A DNA stretch of 64,000 bases from Anisus vortex. Taxonomy: Eukaryota; Mollusca; Gastropoda; Planorbidae. The stretch covers positions 864,701 through 928,700 of the forward strand of contig CASBPS010000186.1 in assembly GCA_949126835.1 (NCBI GenBank), in the 5' to 3' direction. The notes below the pieces were generated by a model. That model had not been told where the DNA came from. It did no database searches and was given only the letters and a program-made list of their open reading frames with translations. Made by a program: the position numbers and the translations under genes. This document shows, piece after piece, positions 16,641 through 30,800 of the stretch (its first letter is position 1; every line of letters starts with the position of its first letter).

Positions 16641-17030
16641 TCCTGTCTTTTTGTGTGTATGTGTTCGTTTGTTTGTTAATCTATATAGATCCTCCAAAGC
16701 CAGACTTTGCGCCTCACAATAACTATCTTTATTAGCTTATCGTGTATGTGGATGTTTGTTTGTGTGTGTGTGTGTGTTTATGTATGTGTGAATGTGTGTG
16801 TTTATTTGTGTGTGAATGTATTTGTTTGTGTGTGTGCGTGAGTTTGTGTGTGTATACCTGAGTTTATGCGTGTGTGGATGTGTTTTTTTTTGTGTGTGCG
16901 AGCATGTTTTGCGTGTGTATTTTTTGTACGTGTGTATGTTTTGTGTCTTGTGAGAGTGTGTGCATGTGTGTTTGTGTGTAGGTACGTGTGTTTGTAGGTG
17001 TGTGTGTCTTTTAACAAATCTCACAAAACA
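16641..17030 (+). repeat. GT-rich low-complexity tract bordering the array
   Basis: Degenerate (TG)n with interspersed tttg, tatg, gagt and gtttg words, densest at 16,740-17,012, including a pure tgtgtgtgtgtgtgtgt run near 16,760. It merges into the first, diverged units of the minisatellite. The His/Thr-rich open frames on the opposite strand here are simple-repeat artefacts. Confidence 0.9.
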
Positions 17031-17879
17031 TGTAAGGCTGGGGGGATGTGGGGAATTGGTGTGGGTAGAAGTATGCGGGGAGTTTGTGTGGGTAAGATAA
17101 TGTGTGGAGTTTGTGTGGCTAAGAGAATGTGGAAAGTTTGTGTGGCTAGGAGATTGTGGGGAGTTTGTGTGAATAAGAGAATGTGGGAAGTTTGAGTGGG
17201 TAAGAGAATGTGTGGAGTTTGTGTGGCTAGGAGAATGTGGGAAGTTTGTGTGGGTAAGAGAATGTATGGAGTTTGTGTGAGTAGGAGAATGTGGGGAGTT
17301 TGTGTTGTTAGAAGAATGTATGGAGTTTGTGTGAGTAGGAGAATGTGGGGAGTTTGTGTTGTTAGGAGAATGTATGGAGTTTGTGTGGGTAAGAGAATGT
17401 GGGGAGTTTGTGTGGGTAGGAGAATGTGGGAAGTTTGTGTGTAGGAGAATGTGTGGAATTTGTGTGGGTAGGAGAATGTGGGAAGTTTTTGTGTAGGAGA
17501 ATGTGGGCAGTTTGTGTGGCTAGGAGAATGTGGGAAGTTTGTGTGGGTAGGAGAATGTGGGGAGTTTGTGTGGGTAGGAGAATGTATGTAGTTTGTGTGA
17601 GTAGGAGAATGTGAAGAGTTTGTGTTGTTATGAGAATGTATGGAGTTTGTGTGGGTAAGAGAATGTGGGGAGTTTGTGTTGTTAGGAGACTGTGTGGAGT
17701 TTGTGAGGCAAGGAGAATGTGGGAAGTTTGTGTGGGTAGGAGAATGCGGGGAGTTTGTGTTGTTAGGAGAATGTGGGGAGTTTGTGTGGCTAGGAGAAGG
17801 TGGGGAGTTTGTGTGGGTAGGAGAATGTATGGAGTTTGTGTAAGTAGGAGAATGTGGGGAGTTTGTCGTGGGTAGGAGA

Positions 17880-19222
17880 ATGCGGGGAGTTTGTGTGTAG
17901 GAGAATGTGTGGAGTTTGTGTGGGTAGGAGAATGCGGGGAGTTTGTGTTGTTAGGAGAATGTGTGGAGTTTGTGTGGGTAGGAGAATGTGGGGAGTTTGT
18001 GTGGGTAAGAGAATGTGGGGAGTTTGTGTGGGTAGTAGAATGTGGGACATTTGTGTGGGTAAGAGAATGTGAGAGTTTGTGTTGTTAGGAGAATGTGTGG
18101 AGTTTGTGTGGCTAGGAGAATGTGGAAAGTTTGTGTGGGTAGGAGAAGGCGGGGAGTTTGTGTTGTTAGGAGAATGTGGGGAGTTTGTTTGGCTAGGAAA
18201 ATGTGGGGAGTTTGTGTGGGTAGGAGAATGTATGGAGTTTGTGTAAGTAAAAGAATGAGGGGAGTTTGTCGTGGGTAGGAGAATGTGGGAAGTTTGTGTG
18301 GGTAAGAGAATGTGGGGAGTGTGTGTGGGTAGGATAATGTGGGGAGTTTGTGTGGGTAGGAGAATGCGGGGAGTTTGTGTGGGTAGGAGAATGTGGGGAG
18401 TTTGTGTGGGTAGGAGAATGCGGGGAGTTTGTGTGAAGGAGAATGTGTGGAGTTTGTGTGGGTAGGAGAATGCGGGGAGTTTGTGTTGTTAGGAGAATGT
18501 GTGGAGTTTGTGTGGGTAGAAGAATGTGGGGAGTTTGTGTGGGTAGTAGAATGAGGGGAGTTTGTGTGGGTAGGAGAATGCGGGGAGTTTGTGTGGGTAG
18601 GAGAATGTGGGGAGTTTGTGTGGGTAGGAGAATGCGGGGAGTTTGTGTGTAGGAGAATGTGTGGAGTTTGTGTGGGTAGGAGAATGCGGGGAGTTTGTGT
18701 TGTTAGGAGAATGTGTGGAGTTTGTGTGGGTAGGAGAATGTGGGGAGTTTGTGTGGGTAAGAGAATGTGGGGAGTTTGTGTGGGTAGTAGAATGTGGGAC
18801 ATTTGTGTGGGTAAGAGAATGTGAGAGTTTGTGTTGTTAGGAGAATGTGTGGAGTTTGTGTGGCTAGGAGAATGTGGAAAGTTTGTGTGGGTAGGAGAAG
18901 GCGGGGTGTTTGTGTTGTTAGGAGAATGTGGGGAGTTTGTTTGGCTAGGAAAATGTGGGGAGTTTGTGTGGGTAGGAGAATGTATGGAGTTTGTGTAAGT
19001 AAAAGAATGAGGGGAGTTTGTCGTGGGTAGGAGAATGTGGGAAGTTTGTGTGGGTAAGAGAATGTGGGGAGTGTGTGTGGGTAGGATAATGTGGGGAGTT
19101 TGTGTGGGTAGGAGAATGCGGGGAGTTTGTGTGGGTAGGAGAATGTGGGGAGTTTGTGTGGGTAGGAGAATGCGGGGAGTTTGTGTGAAGGAGAATGTGT
19201 GGAGTTTGTGTGGGTAGAAGAA
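17880..19222 (+). repeat. 752-bp-period duplication within the array
   Basis: The run of variants at 17,880-18,470 recurs at 18,632-19,222 with an exact 752-bp offset. It includes the order gtagtagaatgtgggac, gagagtttgtgttg, gaaggcgggg and gtcgtgggtagg. One visible difference is gcggggagttt at about 18,149 against gcggggtgttt at about 18,901. Confidence 0.85.
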
Positions 19223-22200
19223 TGTGGGGAGTTTGTGTGGGTAGGAGAATGAGGGGAGTTTGTGTGGGTAGGAGAATGTGGGGAGCTTGTGTGGGTACGA
19301 GAATGCGGGAAATTTGTGTGTAGAAGAATGTGTGGAGTTTGTGTGGGTAAGAGAATGCGGGGAGTTTGTGTTGTTACGAGAATGTGTGGAGTTTGTGTGA
19401 GTAGAAGAATGTGGTGAGTTTGTGTGGGTAAGAGAATGTGGGGAGTTTTTGTGGGTAGGAGAATGCGGGGAATTTGTGTTGTTACGAGAATGTGTGGAGT
19501 TTGTGTGAGTAGGAGAATGTGGGGAGTTTGTGTGGGTAGGAGAATGTGGGGAGTTTGTGTGTAGGAGAATGTGTGGAGTTTGTGTGTAGGAGAATGTGGG
19601 GAGTTTGTGTGTAGGAGAATGTTGGTAGTTTGTGTGTAGGAGAATGCGGGGAGTTTGTGTGTAAGAGAATGCGGGGAGTTTGTGTTTTTAGGAGAATGTG
19701 GTGGAGTTTGTGTGGGTAGGAGAATGTGGGAAGTTTGTGTGGGTAGGAGAATGTGGGAAATTTGTGTTGTTAGGAGAATGTGTGGAGTTTGTTTGGGTAG
19801 GAAAATGCGGGGAGTTTGAGTGTAGTAAAATGTGGGGAGTTTGTAGGGGTAGGAGAATGTGGGGAGTTTGTGTGTACGAGAATGTGGGGAGTTTGTGTGG
19901 GTAGGAGAATGTGGGGAGTTTGTGTGGGTAAGAGAATGTGGGGAGTTTGTGTGGGTAGTAGAATGTGGGAAATTTGTGTGGGTAAGAGAATGTGAGAGTT
20001 TGTGTTGTTAGGAGAATGTGTGGAGTTTGTGTGGCTAGGAGAATGTGGGGAGTTTGTGTGGGTAGGAGAATGTGGGGAGTTTGTGTGTAGGAGAATGTGG
20101 GCAGTTTGTGTGGCTAGGAGAATGTGGGAAGTTTGTGTGGGTAGGAGAATGTGGGGAGTTTGTGTGGGTAGAAGAATGTATGTAGTTTGTGTGAGTAGGA
20201 GAATGTGTAGAGTTTGTGTTGTTATGAGAATGTATGGAGTTTGTGTGGGTAAGAGAATGTGGAGAGTTTGTGTTGTTAGGAGACTGTGTGGAGTTTGTGA
20301 GGCAAGGAGAATGTGGGAAGTTTGTGTGGGTAGGAGAATGCGGGGAGTTTTTGATGTTAGGAGAATGTGTGAAGTTTGTGTGGCTAGGAGAATGCGGGGA
20401 GTTTGTGTTGTTAGGAGAATGTGGGGAGTTTGTGTGGCTAGGAGAATGTGGGGAGTTTGTGTGGGTAGGAGAATGTATGGAGTTTGTGTAAGTAGAAGAA
20501 TGTGGGGAGTTTGTCGTGGGTAGGAGAATGCGGGGAGTTTGTGTGTAGGAGAATGTGTGGAGTTTGTGTGGGTAGGAGAATGCGGGGAGTTTGTGTTGTT
20601 AGGAGAATGTGTGGAGTTTGTGTGGGTAGGAGAATGTGGGGAGTTTGTGTGGGTAAGAGAATGTGGGGAGTTTGTGTGGGTAGTAGAATGTGGGACATTT
20701 GTGTGGGTAAGAGAATGTGAGAGTTTGTGTTGTTAGGAGAATGTGTGGAGTTTGTGTGGCTAGGAGAATGTGGAAAGTTTGTGTGGGTAGGAGAAGGCGG
20801 GGAGTTTCTGTTGTTAGGAGAATGTGGGGAGTTTGTTTGGCTAGGAAAATGTGGGGAGTTTGTGTGGGTAGGAGAATGTATGGAGTTTGTGTAAGTAAAA
20901 GAATGAGGGGAGTTTGTCGTGGGTATGAGAATGTGGGAAGTTTGTGTGGGTAAGAGAATGTGGGGAGTGTGTGTGGGTAGGATAATGTGGGGAGTTTGTG
21001 TGGGTAGGAGAATGCGGGGAGTTTGTGTGGGTAGGAGAATGTGGGGAGTTTGTGTGGGTAGGAGAATGCGGGGAGTTTGTGTGTAGGAGAATGTGTGGAG
21101 TTTGTGTGGGTAGGAGAATGCGGGGAGTTTGTGTTGTTAGGAGAATGTGTGGAGTTTGTGTGGGTAGAAGAATGTGGGGAGTTTGTGTGGGTAAGAGAAT
21201 TAGGGGAGTTTGTGTGGGTAGGAGAATGCGGGGAGTTTGTGTGGGTAGGAGAATGTGGGGAGTTTGTGTGGGTAGGAGAATGTGGGGAGTTTGTGTGTAG
21301 GAGAATGTGTGGAGTTTGTGTGGGTAGGAGAATGCGGGGAGTTTGTGTTGTTAGGAGAATGTGTGGAGTTTGTGTGGGTAGAAGAATGTAGGGAGTTTGT
21401 GTGGGTAGGAGAATGAGGGGAGTTTGTGTGGGTAGGAGAATGTGGGGAGCTTGTGTGGGTACGAGAATGCGGGAAATTTGTGTGTAGAAGAATGTGTGGA
21501 GTTTGTGTGGGTAAGAGAATGCGGGGAGTTTTTGTTGTTACGAGAATGTGTGGAGTTTGTGTGAGTAGAAGAATGTGGTGAATTTGTGTGGGTAAGAGAA
21601 TGTGGGTAGTTTTTGTGGGTAGGAGAATGCGGGGAATTTGTGTTGTTACGAGAATGTGTGGAGTTTGTGTGAGTAGGAGAATGTGGGGAGTTTGTGTGGG
21701 TAGGAGAATGTGGGGAGTTTGTGTGTAGGAGAATGTGTGGAGTTTGTATGTAGGAGAATGTGGGGAGTTTGTGTGTAGGAGAATGTTGGTAGTTTGTGTG
21801 TAGGAGAATGCGGGGAGTTTGTGTGTAAGAGAATGCGGGGAGTTTGTGTTTTTAGGAGAATGTGGTGGAGTTTGTGTGGGTAGGAGAATGTGGGAAGTTT
21901 GTGTGGGTAGGAGAATGTGGGAAATTTGTGTTGTTAGGAGAATGTGTGGAGTTTGTTTGGGTAGGAGATTGTGGGAAGTTTGTGTGGGTAGGAAAATGCG
22001 GGGAGTTTGAGTGTAGTAAAATGTGGGGAGTTTGTGTGGGTAGGAGAATGTGGGGAGTTTGTGTGTAGGAGAATGTGTGGAGTTTGTGTGGGTAGGAGAA
22101 TGTGGGGAGTTTATTTGGGTAAGAGAATGTGGGGAGTTTGTGTGGGTAGTAGAATGTGGGAAATTTGTGTGGGTAAGAGAATGTGAGAGTTTGTGTTGTT

Positions 22201-24815
22201 AGGAGAATGTGTGGAGTTTGTGTGGCTAGGAGAATGTGGGGAGTTTGTGTGGGTAGGAGAATGTGGGGAGTTTGTGTGTAGGAGAATGTGGGCAGTTTGT
22301 GTGGCTAGGAGATTGTGGGAAGTTTGTGTGGGTAGGAGAATGTGGGGAGTTTGTGTGGGTAGGAGAATGTATGTAGTTTGTGTGAGTAGGAGAATGTGAA
22401 GAGTTTGTGTTGTTATGAGAATGTATGGAGTTTGTGTGGGTAAGAGAATGTGGGGAGTTTGTGTTGTTAGGAGACTGTGTGGAGTTTGTGAGGCAAGGAG
22501 AATGTGGGAAGTTTGTGTGGGTAGGAGAATGCGGGGAGTTTTTGTTGTTAGGAGAATGTGTGAAGTTTGTGTGGCTAGGAGAAAGTGGGAAGTTTGTGTG
22601 AGTAGGAAAATGTGGGGAGTTTGTGTTGTTAGGAGAATGTATGGAGTTTGTGTGGCTAGGAGAATGTGGGGAGTTTGTGTGGGTAGGAGAATGCGGGGAG
22701 TTTGTGTTGTTAGGAGAATGTGGGGAGTTTGTGTGGCTAGGAGAATGTGGGGAGTTTGTGTGGGTAGGAGAATGTATGGAGTTTGTGTAAGTAGGAGAAT
22801 GTGGGGAGTTTGTCGTGGGTAGGAGAATGCGGGGAGTTTGTGTGTAGGAGAATGTGTGGAGTTTGTGTGGGTAGGAGAATGCGGGGAGTTTGTGTTGTTA
22901 GGAGAATGTGTGGAGTTTGTGTGGGTAGGAGAATGTGGGGAGTTTGTGTGGGTAAGAGAATGTGGGGAGTTTGTGTGGGTAGTAGAATGTGGGACATTTG
23001 TGTGGGTAAGAGAATGTGAGAGTTTGTGTTGTTAGGAGAATGTGTGGAGTTTGTGTGGCTAGGAGAATGTGGAAAGTTTGTGTGGGTAGGAGAAGGCGGG
23101 GAGTTTGTGTTGTTAGGAGAATGTGGGGAGTTTGTTTGGCTAGGAAAATGTGGGGAATTTGTGTGGGTAGGAGAATGTATGGAGTTTGTGTAAGTAAAAG
23201 AATGAGGGGAGTTTGTCGTGGGTAGGAGAATTTGGGAAGTTTGTGTGGGTAAGAGAATGTGGGGAGTGTGTGTGGGTAGGATAATGTGGGGAGTTTGTGT
23301 GGGTAGGAGAATGCGGGGAGTTTGTGTGGGTAGGAGAATGTGGGGAGTTTGTGTGGGTAGGAGAATGCGGGGAGTTTGTGTGTAGGAGAATGTGTGGAGT
23401 TTGTGTGGGTAGGAGAATGCGGGGAGTTTGTGTTGTTAGGAGAATGTGTGGAGTTTGTGTGGGTTGAAGAATGTGGGGAGTTTGTGTGGGTAGGAGAATG
23501 AGGGGAGTTTGTGTGGGTAGGAGAATGTGGGGAGCTTGTGTGGGTACGAGAATGCGGGAAATTTGTGTGTAGAAGAATGTGTGGAGTTTGTGTGGGTAAG
23601 AGAATGCGGGGAATTTGTGTTGTTACGAGAATGTGTGGAGTTTGTGTGAGTAGAAGAATGTGGGGAGTTTGTGTGGGTAAGAGAATGTGGGGAGTTTTTG
23701 TGGGTAGGAGAATGCGGGGAATTTGTGTTGTTACGAGAATGTGTGGAGTTTGTGTGAGTAGGAGAATGTGGGGAGTTTGTGTGGGTAGGAGAATGTGGGG
23801 AGCTTGTGTGTAGGAGAATGTGTAGAGTTTGTGTGTAGGAGAATGTGGGGAGTTTGTGTGTAGGAGAATGTTGGTAGTTTGTGTGTAGGAGAATGCGGGG
23901 AGTTTGTGTGTAGGAGATTGCGGGGAGTTTGTGTTTTTAGGAGAATGTGGTGGAGTTTGTGTGGGTAGGAGAATGTGGGAAGTTTGTGTGGGTAGGAGAA
24001 TGTGGGAAATTTGTGTTGTTAGGAGAATGTGTGGAGTTTGTGTGGGTAGGAGATTGTGGGAAGTTTGTGTGGGTAGGAAAATGCGGGGAGTTTGTGTGGG
24101 TAGTAGAATGTGGGAAATTTGTGTGGGTAAGAGAATGTGAGAGTTTGTGTTGTTAGGAGAATGTGTGGAGTTTGTGTGGCTAGGAGAATGTGGAAAGTTT
24201 GAGTGGGTAGGAGAATGCGGGGAGTTTGTGTTGTTAGGAGAATGTGGGGAGTTTGTGTGGCTAGGAAAATGTGGGGAGTTTGTGTGGGTAGGAAAATGTA
24301 TGGAGTTTGTGTAAGTAAAAGAATGAGGGGAGTTTGTCGTGGGTAGGAGAATGTGGTAAGTTTGTGTGGGTAAGAGAATGTGGGGAGTGTGTGTGGGTAG
24401 GAGAATGTGGGGAGTTTGTGTGGGTAGGAGAATGCGGGGAGTTTGTGTTGTTAGGAGAATGTGTGGAGTTTGTGTGGGTAGGAGAATGTGGGGAGTTTGT
24501 GTGGGTAGGAGAATGTGGGGAGTTTGTGTGGGTAGGAGAATGCGGGGAGTTTGTGTGTAGGAGAATGTGTGGAGTTTGTGTGGGTAGGAGAATGCGGGGA
24601 GTTTGTGTTGTTAGGAGATAGTGTGGAGTTTGTGTGGGTAGAAGAATGTAGGGAGTTTGTATGGGTAGGAGAATGCGGGGAATTTGTGTTGTTACGAGAA
24701 TGTGTGGAGTTTGTGTGAGTAGGAGAATGTGGGGAGTTTGTGTGGGTAGGAGAATGTGGGGAGTTTGTGTGTAGGAGAATGTGTGGAGTTTGTGTGTAGG
24801 AGAATGTGGGGAGTT

Positions 24816-27800
24816 TGTGTGTAGGAGAATGTTGGTAGTTTGTGTGTAGGAGAATGCGGGGAGTTTGTGTGTAAGAGAATGCGGGGAGTTTGTGTTTTTA
24901 GGAGAATGTGGTGGAGTTTGTGTGGGTAGGAGAATGTGGGAAGTTTGTGTGGGTAGGAGAATGTGGGAAATTTGTGTTGTTAGGAGAATGTGTGGAGTTT
25001 GTGTGGGTAGGAGATTGTGGGAAGTTTGTGTGGGTAGGAAAATGCGGGGAGTTTGAGTGTAGTAAAATGTTGGGAGTTTGTGTGGGTAGGAGAATGTGGG
25101 GAGTTTGTGTGTAGGAGAATGTGTGGAGTTTGTGTGGGTAGGAGAATGTGGGGAGTTTGTGTGGGTAAGAGAATGTGGGGAGTTTCTGTGGGTAGTAGAA
25201 TGTGGGAAATTTGTGTGGGTAAGAGAATGTGAGAGTTTGTGTTGTTAGGAGAATGTGTTGAGTTTGTGTGGCTAGGAGAATGTGGGGAGTTTGTGTGGGT
25301 AGGAGAATGTGGGGAGTTTGTGTGTAGGAGAATGTGGGCAGTTTGTGTGGCTAGGAGAATGTGGGAAGTTTGTGTGGGTAGGAGAATGTGGGGAGTTTGT
25401 GTGGGTAGGAGAATGTATGTAGTTTGTGTGAGTAGGAGAATGTGAAGAGTTTGTGTAGTTATGAGAATGTATGGAGTTTGTGTGGGTAAGAGAATGTGGG
25501 GAGTTTGTGTTGTTAGGAGACTGTGTGGAGTTTGTGAGGCAAGGAGAATGTGGGAAGTTTGTGTGGGTAGGAGAATGCGGGGAGTTTGTGTTGTTAGGAG
25601 AATGTGTGAAGTTTGTGTGGCTAGGAGAAAGTGGGAAGTTTGTGTGAGTAGGAAAATGTGGGGAGTTTGTGTTGTTAGGAGAATGTATGGAGTTTGTGTG
25701 GCTAGGAGAATGTGGGGAGTTTGTGTGGGTAGGAGAATGCGGGGAGTTTGTATTGTTAGGAGAATGTGGGGAGTTTGTGTGGCTAGGAGAATGTGGGGAG
25801 TTTGTGTGGGTAGGAGAATGTATGGAGTTTGTGTAAGTAGGAGAATGTGGGGAGTTTATCGTGGGTAGGAGAATGCGGGGAGTTTGTGTGTAGGAGAATA
25901 TGTGGAGTTTGTGTGGGTAGGAGAATGCGGGGAGTTTGTGTTGTTAGGAGAATGTGTGGAGTTTGTGTGGGTAGGAGAATGTGGGGAGTTTGTGTGGGTA
26001 AGAGAATGTGGGGAGTTTGTGTGGGTAGTAGAATGTGGGACATTTGTGTGGGTAAGAGAATGTGAGAGTTTGTGTTGTTAGGAGAATGTGTGGAGTTTGT
26101 GTGGCTAGGAGAATGTGGAAAGTTTGTGTGGGTAGGAGAAGGCGGGGAGTTTGTGTTTTTAGGAGAATGTGGGGAGTTTGTTTGGCTAGGAAAATGTGGG
26201 GAGTTTGTGTGGGTAGGAGAATGTATGGAGTTTGTGTAAGTATAAAAATGAGGGGAGTTTGTCGTGGGTAGGAGAATGTGGGAAGTTTGTGTGGGTAAGA
26301 GAATGTGGGGAGTGTGTGTGGGTAGGATAATGTGGGGAGTTTGTGTGGGTAGGAGAATGCGGGGAGTTTGTGTGGGTAGGAGAATGTGGGGAGTTTGTGT
26401 GGGTAGGAGAATGCTGGGAGTTTGTGTGTAGGAGAATGTGTGGAGTTTGTGTGGGTAGGAGAATGCGGGGAGATTGTGTGGGTAGGAGAATGTGGGGAGT
26501 TTGTGTGTAGGAGAATGTGTGGAGTTTGTGTGGGTAGGAGAATGTGGGGAGTTTGTGTGGGTAAGAGAATGTGGGGAGTTTGTGTGGGTAGTAGAATGTG
26601 GGAAATTTGTGAGGGTAAGAGAATGTGAGAGTTTGTGTTGTTAGGAGAATGTGTGAAGTTTGTGTGGCTAGGAGAATGTGGAAAGTTTGTGTGGGTAGGA
26701 GAATGCGTGGAGTTTGTGTTGTTAGGACAATGTGGGGAGTTTGTGTGGCTAGGAGAATGTATGGAGTTTGTGTAAGTAAAAGAATGAGGGGAGTTTGTCG
26801 TGGGTAGGAGAATGTGGGAAGTTTGTGTACGTGTAAGAGAATGTGGGTAGTGTGTGTGGGTAGGAGAATGTATGGAGTTTGTGTGGGTAGGAGAATGTGG
26901 GGAGTTTGTGTTGTTAGGAGAATTTGTGGAGTTTGTGTGGGTAGGAGAATGTGGGGAGTTTGTGTGGGTAGGAGAATGTGGGGAGTTTGTGTGGGTAGGA
27001 GAATGCGGGGAGTTTGTGTGTAGGAGAATGTGTGGAGTTTGTGTGGGTAGGAGAATGCGGGCAGTTTGTGTTGTTAGGAGAATGTGTGGAGTTTTTGTGG
27101 GTAGAAGAATGTGGGGAGTTTGTATGGGTAGGAGAATGAGGGGAGTTTGTGTGGATAGGAGAATGTGGGGAGCTTGTGTGGGTACGAGAATGCGGGGAAT
27201 TTGTGTGTAGAAGAATGTGTGGAGTTTGTGTGGGTAGGAGAATGCGGGGAGTTTGTGTTGTTACGAGAATGTGTGGAGTTTGTGTGAGTAGGAGAATGTG
27301 GGGAGTTTGTGTGGGTAAGAGAATGTGGGGAGTTTGTGTGGGTAGGAGAATGCGGGGAGTTTGTGTTGTTATGAAAATGTGTGGAGTTTGTGTGAGTAGG
27401 AGAATGTGGGGAGTTTGTGTGGGTAGGAGAATGTGGGGAGTTTGTGTGGGTAGGAGAATGCGGGGAGTTTGTGTGTAGGAGAATGTAGGGAGTTTATGTG
27501 GGTAGGAGAATGTGGGGAGTTTGTGTGGGTAGGAGAATGCGGGGAGTTTGTGTGTAGGAGAATGTAGGGAGTTTGTGTGTAGGAGAATGTGTGGAGTTTG
27601 TGTGTAGGAGAATGTGGGGAGTTTGTGTGTAGGAGAATGTTGGTAGTTTGTGTGTAGGAAAATGCGGGGAGTTTGTGTGTAGGAGAATGCAGGGAGTTTG
27701 TGTTTTTAGGAGAATGTGGTGGAGTTTGTGTGGGTAGGAGAATGTGGGAAGTTTGTGTGGGTAGGAGAATGTGGGAAATTTGTGTTGTTAGGAGAATGTG

Positions 27801-30800
27801 TGGAGTTTGAGTAGGTAGGAGAATGTGGGGAGTTTGTGTGTAGGAGAATGTTGGTAGTTTGTGTGTAGGAGAATGCGGGGAGTTTGTGTGTAAGAGAATG
27901 CGGGGAGTTTGTGTTTTTAGGAGAATGTGGTGGAGTTTGTGTGGGTAGGAGAATGTGGGAAGTTTGTGTGGGTAGGAGAATGTGGGAAATTTGTGTTGTT
28001 AGGAGAATGTGTGGAGTTTGTGTGGGTAGGAGATTGTGGGAAGTTTGTGTGGGTAGGAAAATGCGGGGAGTTTGAGTGTAGTAAAATGTTGGGAGTTTGT
28101 GTGGGTAGGAGAATGTGGGGAGTTTGTGTGTAGGAGAATGTGTGGAGTTTGTGTGGGTAGGAGAATGTGGGGAGTTTGTGTGGGTAAGAGAATGTGGGGA
28201 GTTTCTGTGGGTAGTAGAATGTGGGAAATTTGTGTGGGTAAGAGAATGTGAGAGTTTGTGTTGTTAGGAGAATGTGTTGAGTTTGTGTGGCTAGGAGAAT
28301 GTGGGGAGTTTGTGTGGGTAGGAGAATGTGGGGAGTTTGTGTGTAGGAGAATGTGGGCAGTTTGTGTGGCTAGGAGAATGTGGGAAGTTTGTGTGGGTAG
28401 GAGAATGTGGGGAGTTTGTGTGGGTAGGAGAATGTATGTAGTTTGTGTGAGTAGGAGAATGTGAAGAGTTTGTGTAGTTATGAGAATGTATGGAGTTTGT
28501 GTGGGTAAGAGAATGTGGGGAGTTTGTGTTGTTAGGAGACTGTGTGGAGTTTGTGAGGCAAGGAGAATGTGGGAAGTTTGTGTGGGTAGGAGAATGCGGG
28601 GAGTTTGTGTTGTTAGGAGAATGTGTGAAGTTTGTGTGGCTAGGAGAAAGTGGGAAGTTTGTGTGAGTAGGAAAATGTGGGGAGTTTGTGTTGTTAGGAG
28701 AATGTATGGAGTTTGTGTGGCTAGGAGAATGTGGGGAGTTTGTGTGGGTAGGAGAATGCGGGGAGTTTGTATTGTTAGGAGAATGTGGGGAGTTTGTGTG
28801 GCTAGGAGAATGTGGGGAGTTTGTGTGGGTAGGAGAATGTATGGAGTTTGTGTAAGTAGGAGAATGTGGGGAGTTTATCGTGGGTAGGAGAATGCGGGGA
28901 GTTTGTGTGTAGGAGAATATGTGGAGTTTGTGTGGGTAGGAGAATGCGGGGAGTTTGTGTTGTTAGGAGAATGTGTGGAGTTTGTGTGGGTAGGAGAATG
29001 TGGGGAGTTTGTGTGGGTAAGAGAATGTGGGGAGTTTGTGTGGGTAGTAGAATGTGGGACATTTGTGTGGGTAAGAGAATGTGAGAGTTTGTGTTGTTAG
29101 GAGAATGTGTGGAGTTTGTGTGGCTAGGAGAATGTGGAAAGTTTGTGTGGGTAGGAGAAGGCGGGGAGTTTGTGTTTTTAGGAGAATGTGGGGAGTTTGT
29201 TTGGCTAGGAAAATGTGGGGAGTTTGTGTGGGTAGGAGAATGCTGGCAGTTTGTGTAAGTATAAGAATGAGGGGAGTTTGTCGTGGGTAGGAGAATGTGG
29301 GAAGTTTGTGTGGGTAAGAGAATGTGGGGAGTGTGTGTGGGTAGGATAATGTGGGGAGTTTGTGTGGGTAGGAGAATGCGGGGAGTTTGTGTGGGTAGGA
29401 GAATGTGGGGAGTTTGTGTGGGTAGGAGAATGCTGGGAGTTTGTGTGTAGGAGAATGTGTGGAGTTTGTGTGGGTAGGAGAATGCGGGGAGATTGTGTGG
29501 GTAGGAGAATGTGGGGAGTTTGTGTGTAGGAGAATGTGTGGAGTTTGTGTGGGTAGGAGAATGTGGGGAGTTTGTGTGGGTAAGAGAATGTGGGGAGTTT
29601 GTGTGGGTAGTAGAATGTGGGAAATTTGTGAGGGTAAGAGAATGTGAGAGTTTGTGTTGTTAGGAGAATGTGTGAAGTTTGTGTGGCTAGGAGAATGTGG
29701 AAAGTTTGTGTGGGTAGGAGAATGCGTGGAGTTTGTGTTGTTAGGACAATGTGGGGAGTTTGTGTGGCTAGGAGAATGTATGGAGTTTGTGTAAGTAAAA
29801 GAATGAGGGGAGTTTGTCGTGGGTAGGAGAATGTGGGAAGTTTGTGTACGTGTAAGAGAATGTGGGTAGTGTGTGTGGGTAGGAGAATGTATGGAGTTTG
29901 TGTGGGTAGGAGAATGTGGGGAGTTTGTGTTGTTAGGAGAATTTGTGGAGTTTGTGTGGGTAGGAGAATGTGGGGAGTTTGTGTGGGTAGGAGAATGTGG
30001 GGAGTTTGTGTGGGTAGGAGAATGCGGGGAGTTTGTGTGTAGGAGAATGTGTGGAGTTTGTGTGGGTAGGAGAATGCGGGCAGTTTGTGTTGTTAGGAGA
30101 ATGTGTGGAGTTTTTGTGGGTAGAAGAATGTGGGGAGTTTGTATGGGTAGGAGAATGAGGGGAGTTTGTGTGGATAGGAGAATGTGGGGAGCTTGTGTGG
30201 GTACGAGAATGCGGGGAATTTGTGTGTAGAAGAATGTGTGGAGTTTGTGTGGGTAGGAGAATGCGGGGAGTTTGTGTTGTTACGAGAATGTGTGGAGTTT
30301 GTGTGAGTAGGAGAATGTGGGGAGTTTGTGTGGGTAAGAGAATGTGGGGAGTTTGTGTGGGTAGAAGAATGCGGGGAGTTTGTGTTGTTATGAAAATGTG
30401 TGGAGTTTGTGTGAGTAGGAGAATGTGGGGAGTTTGTGTGGGTAGGAGAATGTGGGGAGTTTGTGTGGGTAGGAGAATGCGGGGAGTTTGTGTGTAGGAG
30501 AATGTAGGGAGTTTATGTGGGTAGGAGAATGTGGGGAGTTTGTGTGGGTAGGAGAATGCGGGGAGTTTGTGTGTAGGAGAATGTAGGGAGTTTGTGTGTA
30601 GGAGAATGTGTGGAGTTTGTGTGTAGGAGAATGTGGGGAGTTTGTGTGTAGGAGAATGTTGGTAGTTTGTGTGTAGGAAAATGCGGGGAGTTTGTGTGTA
30701 GGAGAATGCAGGGAGTTTGTGTTTTTAGGAGAATGTGGTGGAGTTTGTGTGGGTAGGAGAATGTGGGAAGTTTGTGTGGGTAGGAGAATGTGGGAAATTT

